Shown here one piece after another: positions 1 through 5,562 of a stretch of 10,878 bases of DNA. The notes beneath the pieces are model-generated. The model saw only the letters and a program-made list of their open reading frames with translations. It had not been told where the DNA came from and did no database searches. The stretch spans positions 1 to 10,878 of the forward strand of contig SVUD01000049.1 of the NCBI GenBank assembly GCA_015063445.1. Direction: 5' to 3'. How positions within the stretch are numbered: the stretch's first letter is position 1; every line of letters begins with the position of its first letter. This stretch comes from Oscillospiraceae bacterium (GTDB lineage Bacteria > Bacillota_A > Clostridia > Oscillospirales > CAG-272). The position numbers and the translations under genes are program-made.

Positions 1-118
1 TATAGATTTTCTTTTCTTCCGCGAGTGTCTTTTTATACTGGCACACGGGAATATCTTCAAAGTGAATGTAACCGGCTTCAAAGGCTTTGCCGGGATCTAC
101 ATATTGACTCTTAGGCAT
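1..118 (-). CDS. E1 component of a 2-oxoacid/acetoin dehydrogenase complex (N-terminal 39 residues, truncated by window edge)
   Basis: Only the N-terminus is present; the gene runs off the left edge. The start is ATG at 118-116, preceded by AAGGAG (131-126) with a 7-base spacer, 16 bases after the E3 stop codon. The peptide begins MPKSQYVDPGKAFEAG and includes FEDIPVCQY and a KTLAEEKK stretch. From memory this resembles the N-terminus of clostridial TPP-dependent dehydrogenase E1 proteins in which the alpha and beta subunits are fused in one chain. Position supports this: it directly follows E2 and E3, and the complex otherwise lacks an E1 in this window. E1 decarboxylates the 2-oxoacid (or cleaves acetoin) with thiamine diphosphate and passes the acyl group to lipoyl-E2. 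The catalytic part lies outside the window, so neither the fusion nor the substrate can be checked. The identity is moderately supported; the presence of a coding region is well supported. Confidence 0.62.
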   Translation of the reverse strand, partial: MPKSQYVDPGKAFEAGYIHFEDIPVCQYKKTLAEEKKIY

Positions 119-134
119 AATAATTCTCCTTATT

Positions 135-1493
135 TTATTCGAACATAGCCTCGCGTATTACTTCGCAAACCGTAGGATGCGGGAATACGAGCTTCTGAAT
201 GTCCGTAACTCTCATTTCGGTTTCAACCATCATAGCAGCGCCGTAAATAATTTCAGACGCATAGCTACCAATCATATGAAGACCGATAACATTGTTGTGT
301 TCGTTGTTAACGATAACCTTTAATATGCCGTTTCCGTGTTCGTTTTCGGCAATGTATCTTCCGCTGTATTTAAGGGTAAGTGTTTCCACTCTGGAGTCAA
401 TTCCCTTTTCTTTTACAGATTCGGACGTTTCTCCGACGGAAGCAACCTCGGGATTGGTGTATATTACCGCAGGAATCGAGTTGTAATTTATTCTATCCTT
501 TTTGCCGAGGATGTTGTTTATACATACTTCGCCTTCACGGTATGCGGTATGAGCAAGCATGGATTTTCCGTTTACGTCGCCTGCTGCCCAAACACCGGGA
601 ACGTTGGTTTTTCCGTACTCGTTGGTAACTATAGCGCCACGCTCAAGCTTGAGACCGATGTTTTCACATCCGATTCCCTGAGTTCTGGGGCGTCTGCCTA
701 TAGAAACGAGAGCATAGTCAGCCTCTATAACGTTAACCTTGGAATCCTTTTCATAAGAAACGGTATTGTTTTTAATAGAGGTAACCTTAGCACCGAGAAT
801 AAATTCAACACCGCGTTTTGCATACTCTTTTTTGAGAAGCTCAGAAATTTCTCTGTCGGTTGCACCCGCAATGTGATCAAGCATTTCAAGAACGTAAACC
901 TTTGAGCCTACAGAATTGAAGTATGATGCCATTTCAAGACCGATTACACCACCGCCTACAACAACGATAGTTTTAGGAATATTCTGAAGATCAAGCACTT
1001 CCCTGTTTGTGAGCGCAAATCCGGATTTGAGAGAATCTGCAAGTCCGTCGATAGGAGGAAGTGCAGGAGAAGATCCTGTTGCGATAAGAAGCTGCTTTCC
1101 GACGTATTCCTTGTCGGCCGCTACTACGGTGAAACCTTCAGCATCTCTGCCCTTTATAAATGCGGTGGCATTTACAACCTCTACCCCCGCCTTTTTCATT
1201 TTAGCGCCAACACCCGAAACGAGCTGCTTTACAACTTTATTCTTACGGTTAACAACAAATCCGTGATCAATAGCTGCGGAACCGAAGGTTACGCCGTAAT
1301 CGGCGCCGTGCTTAGCATAATCATAAATCTTTGCAGAATAAAGAAGTGTTTTTGTGGGAATGCAGCCTTCGTTGAGGCAAACGCCTCCAAGAGCTCTTTC
1401 TTCAATTACGAGTGTTTTAAGACCGGCAGCGCCTGCTCTTTCAGCCGCATTATATCCGGCGGGACCACCGCCAAGAATTATAAGATCGTACAT
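135..1493 (-). CDS. lpdA: Dihydrolipoyl dehydrogenase (E3)
   Basis: This FAD-dependent flavoenzyme of 452 residues reoxidises the dihydrolipoyl arm of E2 and makes NADH. It is cytosolic and the third component of a 2-oxoacid or acetoin dehydrogenase complex. Visible motifs, in order: the FAD-binding GGGPAG at residues 8-13; the redox-active disulfide in GGVCLNEGCIPTK (Cys39 and Cys44); a second dinucleotide-binding loop VVGGGVIGLE near residue 180 for NAD; the FAD-contacting AAGDVNG near residue 310; and the C-terminal HPTVCE, whose His439/Glu444 pair is the usual catalytic dyad. Length is typical for the family and nothing is missing. There is no fused lipoyl domain, unlike some clostridial E3 proteins. 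The ribosome binding site AAGGAGGG overlaps the TAA stop of the E2 gene 10 bases upstream, which implies coupled translation. Its place between E2 and E1 fixes its role in that complex. Confidence 0.96.
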   Translation of the reverse strand: MYDLIILGGGPAGYNAAERAGAAGLKTLVIEERALGGVCLNEGCIPTKTLLYSAKIYDYAKHGADYGVTFGSAAIDHGFVVNRKNKVVKQLVSGVGAKMKKAGVEVVNATAFIKGRDAEGFTVVAADKEYVGKQLLIATGSSPALPPIDGLADSLKSGFALTNREVLDLQNIPKTIVVVGGGVIGLEMASYFNSVGSKVYVLEMLDHIAGATDREISELLKKEYAKRGVEFILGAKVTSIKNNTVSYEKDSKVNVIEADYALVSIGRRPRTQGIGCENIGLKLERGAIVTNEYGKTNVPGVWAAGDVNGKSMLAHTAYREGEVCINNILGKKDRINYNSIPAVIYTNPEVASVGETSESVKEKGIDSRVETLTLKYSGRYIAENEHGNGILKVIVNNEHNNVIGLHMIGSYASEIIYGAAMMVETEMRVTDIQKLVFPHPTVCEVIREAMFE

Positions 1494-1503
1494 AATTCCC
1501 TCC

Positions 1504-2847
1504 TTATTTAGTAAGAAGAAGGTCTATATTCTCAAGCGCAAATCCCACGTCCTTGAGGAATCTTGCAGCATCAGCGCCATCAATAGCTCTGTGGTCGACA
1601 GTAAGAGAAAGACCCATAGCAGGATAAGTAACGTCCTCACCGTTAACTTCCTTTATTCTCTTTGTAATACAGTCGACGCCGAGAATAGCCGTCTGAGGAG
1701 GATTAACGATAGGAGTAAACGATTCAATGCCAAGAGAGCCGAGGTTAGAAACCGTAAACGTTGCTCCTTTGAGAAGATCGGGATTGATCTTTCCGCTCTG
1801 AGCATCTGTGATAACGGATTTAGCCTTGACGGACATTTCGTTGAGAGAAAGCTTTTCTGCATTGAAAACAGTGGGAACCATAAGTCCTCTTTCAGTATCT
1901 ACTGCAATACCAAGGTTTACAGTGTTGAAAAATCTCATTGTGTCGTCATTGAGATAATGTGCATTGAACATCTTGTGATTTTTAAGCACTCTTGAAACCG
2001 CAAAGAGAATCATATCGTTATAGGTGATATTGGCAAGTCCCATCTTCTCCGCCCCTGCCTTCAAGGAATTTCTGAGAGCAATCATCTTGGTTGCATCGAA
2101 GGAAGAGTTGAAGGTAAGCTGAGCCATAGAAGAAAGTGACTGGCACATCGCCTTTGCAATGATTTTTCTGATGTTGGGAATCTTCTCATCGTAGAAGTCA
2201 ACAACAGGCGCAGTAGCTTCAGCGACGGGAGCCTCTTCGGCGCTCTTAGTGTTGAGGTCGGAAAGAACGACCTTACCGCTTATGCCGCTTCCGTCAACAG
2301 CGGATGTATATCCAACCTTAGCTGCAGGTGAAACGGTAAGACCTTGATCGACGAGCTTCTGAACATCTCTTTCGATTATTCTTCCGTTGGGACCTGTAGG
2401 TATTGCTTTTAAAAGATCAGCGTGGGTTTTTTCTGCGAGAAGTTTGGCTCTGGGAGAAATCGAAAATCCGCTTGCATCAGCGGTGGGAGCGGGAGAAGCT
2501 GTAGGAACAGCAGTCTCTGTAACCTTTTCTTCTTTCTTTTCCTCAACAACTTCAGGAGTAGGAGCGGATTCTGCCTCGGTTTTAGGGATGAATTCTGAAA
2601 TATCTTCTCCTTCTTTACCTATTACCAAGACGTTTTCAAGACAAGGAACGTCATCTCCCTCTTCTCTGAAAACAGCCAAGATCTTACCTGCTTCCGGAGC
2701 AGGCTCTTCGAATGAAGATTTGTCCGTTTCATAGGAGAAAAGAACTTCTCCCTTTTCAACGGTGTCACCCACTTTTTTGTTGAATGCTGTGATTACACAG
2801 CTCTCAACACTTTGCCCCTGACGAGGCATTATTACAAGGGTAGCCAT
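1504..2847 (-). CDS. Dihydrolipoamide acyltransferase (E2) of a 2-oxoacid/acetoin dehydrogenase complex
   Basis: This is the core acyltransferase of the complex (447 residues), moving an acyl group from lipoate to CoA. The N-terminal lipoyl domain (about 1-85) carries ETDKSSFE with Lys43 as the lipoylation site. A Glu/Pro/Ala/Thr-rich flexible linker follows (about 88-126), then a peripheral subunit-binding domain (128-166; ISPRAK...GPNGRIIERDV). A second, shorter match to that fold follows at 171-199 (VSPAAK...GSGISGKVVLSDL). The CoA-acyltransferase domain runs from about 220 to the end, with the catalytic motif DHRAIDG (His419, Asp423). Which acyl group it handles (acetyl from pyruvate or acetoin, or a branched chain) cannot be read from the sequence. 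It lies 28 bases after the aldolase gene; GGAGG sits about 11 bases before the ATG. The order E2-E3-E1, with E1 last, is unusual. The family call is firm; substrate specificity is open. Confidence 0.93.
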   Translation of the reverse strand: MATLVIMPRQGQSVESCVITAFNKKVGDTVEKGEVLFSYETDKSSFEEPAPEAGKILAVFREEGDDVPCLENVLVIGKEGEDISEFIPKTEAESAPTPEVVEEKKEEKVTETAVPTASPAPTADASGFSISPRAKLLAEKTHADLLKAIPTGPNGRIIERDVQKLVDQGLTVSPAAKVGYTSAVDGSGISGKVVLSDLNTKSAEEAPVAEATAPVVDFYDEKIPNIRKIIAKAMCQSLSSMAQLTFNSSFDATKMIALRNSLKAGAEKMGLANITYNDMILFAVSRVLKNHKMFNAHYLNDDTMRFFNTVNLGIAVDTERGLMVPTVFNAEKLSLNEMSVKAKSVITDAQSGKINPDLLKGATFTVSNLGSLGIESFTPIVNPPQTAILGVDCITKRIKEVNGEDVTYPAMGLSLTVDHRAIDGADAARFLKDVGFALENIDLLLTK

Positions 2848-2875
2848 TTAAGTATTTTCCTCCGTTTAGGATGAA

Positions 2876-3565
2876 TTATTTTTTGTTTTTTATAAGCTCA
2901 AGAAGCGTTGTATTTCCAAATGCTTCAGTCCAATCCTTGTTAAAACCAAGAATTGACGTGTCGGTAGTTGTGTGGGCTATAAGCATTTTCATTATCGATG
3001 CGCCTATAGTAGCAGCATGACAGCCGACAACCGCAACGTCAAGCACTTCCTTTGCGGTTTTGAAGCTTGCCGCAAGTATTTGCGTTGACGCGCCCGAAAC
3101 CTTAAAAATTTTAACAATGTCGGCAACAGTTCCGATACCGTCAGCGCAAAGGTTTTCTGAGCGGCTTATGTAAGGAGCAACGTACGAAGCTCCCGCATTA
3201 GATGCAAGCATAGCCTGGGCTGCGGAAAGAACTGCGGTTACGGTAACTCCGATACCCCAATCGGAAAGCTCTTTGGTAGCTTTAAGTCCAACGTCGGTAA
3301 CAGGAATTTTTACATATGTTTTTTTGCCCAGAAATTCAACGATAGCCTTGGCTTCTTCTATCATTCTGTCATATTCAGTTTCCGTAAGCTGAATATGAAG
3401 TTCTTTATCGGGACCGATAATTTTTCTGATTTCGGATAATTGAGAAAGGACGTCACCGCCCTCCTTTGCTAGGAGGGTGGGATTAGTGGTGACACCTTCT
3501 ATAGGATAATAAGTATTAAAATACCTGATTTTTTCCAGGTTTGCAGTATCCAGAAGAATTCGCAT
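2876..3565 (-). CDS. fsa: FSA/TalC-type aldolase (fructose-6-phosphate aldolase-like; transaldolase family)
   Basis: This class I (Schiff-base) aldolase of 229 residues belongs to the small-transaldolase family. Family members either cleave fructose 6-phosphate to dihydroxyacetone and glyceraldehyde 3-phosphate (FSA) or transfer the dihydroxyacetone unit (TalC). Visible features: LLDTAN with Asp6; GVTTNPTLLAKEG (Thr26-Asn28); the Schiff-base Lys86 in TYVKIPVT; Thr110 in VTVTAV; YVAPYISR with Tyr132; and LAASFKT. At the two positions that separate the activities it has Gln59 (HIQL) and Tyr132 (APY), as in E. coli FSA. The remembered transaldolase counterpart, B. subtilis TalC, has Glu and Phe there. 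I therefore favour aldolase over transaldolase, by inference. The start matches the family N-terminus, yet the 12 bases between the YjbQ stop and this ATG hold no recognisable Shine-Dalgarno, so translation probably depends on coupling to the upstream gene. It would supply the carbon-carbon cleavage step of this operon. Confidence 0.9.
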   Translation of the reverse strand: MRILLDTANLEKIRYFNTYYPIEGVTTNPTLLAKEGGDVLSQLSEIRKIIGPDKELHIQLTETEYDRMIEEAKAIVEFLGKKTYVKIPVTDVGLKATKELSDWGIGVTVTAVLSAAQAMLASNAGASYVAPYISRSENLCADGIGTVADIVKIFKVSGASTQILAASFKTAKEVLDVAVVGCHAATIGASIMKMLIAHTTTDTSILGFNKDWTEAFGNTTLLELIKNKK

Positions 3566-3577
3566 AATGAAAAGAAA

Positions 3578-4198
3578 TTATCTTACCCAGTTAAGAGTAT
3601 AGTGAACGTCGTCAGCCTTTTCTTCGTCGGTGTATCTTCTGAGAGTGTTAACTACTTCACCGTTGTTGTACTTTCTGTCATTAATAGGATCGGAAGTACC
3701 CATAACGGTTACGTTAAGCTGTCTGCGACGAGCGCGAACGTGGTCCCAGTCAATGAAGTAAACGTGAGCAAACTCACCGCCGTCAAGAACGCCGTCCTTA
3801 ATGGTCATAGTCTCGCTTCTGCCAAAGAAGCAGGAACGAAGGTGACCGTCGGTGTTCATAGAGGTGAAGTCACCGGGCTCGTTAACGAATCTGCCGAACT
3901 TAGCGTGGATAGGTCCGGGATGACGGTACTGATGCTCCTCTGCAAAATCGGGGATCATCTTTCTCATTATGTCGAGAAGGTCGTGCTGAAGATACTCAAG
4001 ATCGAAAGAATCGATATCGTGAGAGCACTCCTGAACCATAACCGAGCAGGTGGTATGGTGAGATGCGATGCATACGGTGCCGTGCTTGATGCCGGACTCG
4101 GCAACGATTTTAAGAATGTCGCTTGTTACGTCGTGGAAGGTGGGGATCCATCCTCTAGACTGAAGTTCAATTTCCTTTTGAAAAACCTTAAATTCCAT
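3578..4198 (-). CDS. YjbQ/UPF0047 family protein, enlarged form
   Basis: The protein has 206 residues, against roughly 130-140 for ordinary YjbQ proteins. Family signatures visible: HHTTCSVMVQE at 47-57 (the family HTT motif before the acidic segment); a following Asp-rich stretch; TDGHLRSCFFGRSE, matching the SDAHLKAxxxG segment; then KDGVLDGGE and FIDWDHVRARRRQLNVTVMGT, matching the family's glycine turn, E/DFDGPR-like segment and C-terminal strand. Compared with the short form it has an insertion of about 20 residues before the DGHL segment (a HPGPIHAKFGRF region) and a charged C-terminal tail of about 38 residues. The database name 'secondary thiamine-phosphate synthase' rests on weak activity, and the real role of the family is not settled. 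The His residues fit metal binding. ATG at 4198 has AAAGGAG 8 bases upstream. It sits between a sugar isomerase and an aldolase, so a role on a sugar phosphate is the natural inference. Confidence 0.85.
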   Translation of the reverse strand: MEFKVFQKEIELQSRGWIPTFHDVTSDILKIVAESGIKHGTVCIASHHTTCSVMVQECSHDIDSFDLEYLQHDLLDIMRKMIPDFAEEHQYRHPGPIHAKFGRFVNEPGDFTSMNTDGHLRSCFFGRSETMTIKDGVLDGGEFAHVYFIDWDHVRARRRQLNVTVMGTSDPINDRKYNNGEVVNTLRRYTDEEKADDVHYTLNWVR

Positions 4199-4243
4199 TT
4201 TTTGTTCTCCTTTTATATATAAAAATTTTTGGAATCAATGTAA

Positions 4244-4849
4244 TTATTTTGTATCCGTGTTATTAAGACGCTTTCCTACCGCTCCGCCGGGGTGGATGAG
4301 AGCGAAAGTCTCGTTTTTGTAACCCGTGTATTCTACAAGCGCTGTCTGAAGCGCATCAAAAATTGCTGAGGTAACAGCAAAGCTGGTTGTTCCCTGGCAA
4401 TTGTATTTATCACACTCTTTTGTGATAGCCATTTTGAGCTTTATATCTGCAAGCTTGGCAAGTGGGGACTCAAATTTTTCGGTAACGCATATGATCGTTG
4501 CCCCTTTCACCTTCGCAACCTCTGCGATAGGAATGAGCTCATCGGTTTTTCCACCGCGGGAAACTATTACCAGAACGTCGTTTTCGTGAAGAAAACCAAG
4601 TCCGCCGTGAACAGCCTCAGCGGGAGAAAGAAATCTTGCGGGAAGATCTATACAGCACATAAGGTGAGCAAAATGACGGCACGCAATTCCGGAGTGACCG
4701 CAACCTGCCGCTGCAATTCTGGGTGCGTTTGCAAGAGCAACTACCGCCTTTTCAAATTCAGCTTTATCTATAGCCTCGCCTGTTGCAAGTATAGATTCGC
4801 TTTCAATTTTAAAAGCATCAAAAGCTGCGTTTAAAATGTTTTCGTTCAC
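4244..4849 (-). CDS. SIS-domain sugar-phosphate isomerase, KdsD/GutQ-like without CBS domains
   Basis: This protein of 201 residues is a single sugar isomerase (SIS) domain. Motifs: AAAGCGHSGI at 46-55 (sugar-phosphate loop, Ser53); SPAEAVHGGLGFL at 75-87, the counterpart of PVEAAHGDLG in arabinose-5-phosphate isomerases; SRGGKTDEL at 97-105; and HPGGAVGKRL at the C-terminus (His186), typical of KdsD/GutQ. KdsD has two extra CBS domains (total about 330 residues), absent here. The length is also close to 6-phospho-3-hexuloisomerases. It probably interconverts a ketose phosphate and an aldose phosphate (or the 2- and 3-keto forms) made by the upstream kinase; the substrate is unknown. The start is GTG at 4849-4847. 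Its bases overlap the TGA of the isomerase gene upstream as GTGA, and GAGGTG within that gene's last codons gives a ribosome binding site about 8 bases away, so translation is coupled. Confidence 0.88.
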   Translation of the reverse strand: MNENILNAAFDAFKIESESILATGEAIDKAEFEKAVVALANAPRIAAAGCGHSGIACRHFAHLMCCIDLPARFLSPAEAVHGGLGFLHENDVLVIVSRGGKTDELIPIAEVAKVKGATIICVTEKFESPLAKLADIKLKMAITKECDKYNCQGTTSFAVTSAIFDALQTALVEYTGYKNETFALIHPGGAVGKRLNNTDTK

Positions 4850-5550
4850 TTTCCGTTCACCTCATCCCAGGTCTTACGAAGCGTATAAAGCATCTCTTCT
4901 GCCGCAGCCTCGGGATCCTTAGCCTTCATTACACCGCTGGTACATCCGGTTGCCTGAGCTCCCGCACGGATAACGTTTGCTACGTCATCGGGACCGGAAA
5001 TGCCTGCGCCCTGAAGAACCATAATATCAGGATTGATCTTCCTTACAGCTTCAATTGTATCTCTTACGTATCCCATATCACTTGCAACACCCGTGCCGAT
5101 AAGGTCGGTGGGCTCTGCAACGATAAGGTTGGGACCGAGAAGCGCTATCTGTCTGATTTCTTCAACCGTATCAGCGCAAACTATTGTGGCAAGACCAACC
5201 TCATCTGCTCTTTCAATAGCAAGCTTTACCTCATCGAGAGTAAGCTTCTTTTCTGCGTGGTTAAGCATTACACCCACAGCGCCCGCTTCCTTAATTGATT
5301 CGGGAAGCACTGAGCCAAGACCTCTGCCCGGACGCAAGGAATCCATATGCTGTGCATAAACGTGGATTCGCTCTGTATTTTGCGCAAGAAGTCTGATGTC
5401 TGCATATTGGGGGGTGATTATTACGTCGAGATCATACTTATCTGCAATTTTGTCAACGGCTTTAGCGAGCTTAAGCATTCTTTCGCCCCACATAAAGCAT
5501 TTTGGTCCTATTTCAAAATAGGGAGCTCTGATTTTGTAGTTCTTTAACAT
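4846..5550 (-). CDS. Triosephosphate isomerase family protein (archaeal-type, probable specialised paralogue)
   Basis: The product is a TIM-barrel protein of 234 residues, shorter than the roughly 250-residue bacterial TpiA. It resembles archaeal TIMs: ITPQYADIRLLAQ (45-57), YAQHMD with the electrophilic His68, GSVLPESIKEAGAVGVMLNHAEKKLT (79-104), IVCAD (123-127), AEPTDLIGTG with the catalytic base Glu146 (145-154), then LQGAGISGPDDV and the TSGVMKAKDPE phosphate-binding end. The N-terminus reads KNYKIRAPYFEIGPKCFMWGE; Lys6 is the likely equivalent of the substrate-binding Lys, but this segment departs from the NxK of ordinary TIMs. A housekeeping TIM is normally in the glycolytic gapA-pgk-tpi cluster. 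A copy next to an FGGY kinase resembles EryH-type enzymes that isomerise L-erythrulose 1-phosphate, so the substrate may be a tetrulose phosphate or GAP/DHAP. AAGGAG overlaps the kinase stop, 12 bases upstream of the ATG. Confidence 0.88.
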   Translation of the reverse strand: MLKNYKIRAPYFEIGPKCFMWGERMLKLAKAVDKIADKYDLDVIITPQYADIRLLAQNTERIHVYAQHMDSLRPGRGLGSVLPESIKEAGAVGVMLNHAEKKLTLDEVKLAIERADEVGLATIVCADTVEEIRQIALLGPNLIVAEPTDLIGTGVASDMGYVRDTIEAVRKINPDIMVLQGAGISGPDDVANVIRAGAQATGCTSGVMKAKDPEAAAEEMLYTLRKTWDEVNGK

Positions 5551-5562
5551 ATCTATCTCCTT

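Noticed and set aside
336..905. Plus-strand frame of 189 codons inside the E3 gene
   Set aside because: It lies opposite the NAD-binding and interface region of a textbook dihydrolipoyl dehydrogenase and has no family resemblance.
4139..4160. BamHI/XbaI-like sites close together, resembling a vector polylinker
   Set aside because: The bases encode the conserved N-terminal part of the YjbQ protein in frame; no further linker sites or vector sequence follow, so this is coincidence.
3602..4222. Plus-strand frame of 206 codons mirroring the YjbQ gene
   Set aside because: The minus strand encodes clear YjbQ motifs with a good ribosome binding site; the mirror frame has no motif and looks like a shadow.
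3578..5550. Ribulose-monophosphate (formaldehyde-fixing) pathway, suggested by the SIS isomerase and aldolase
   Set aside because: No hexulose-6-phosphate synthase is present, the SIS protein carries KdsD-like motifs, and the kinase and TIM paralogue have no place in that cycle.
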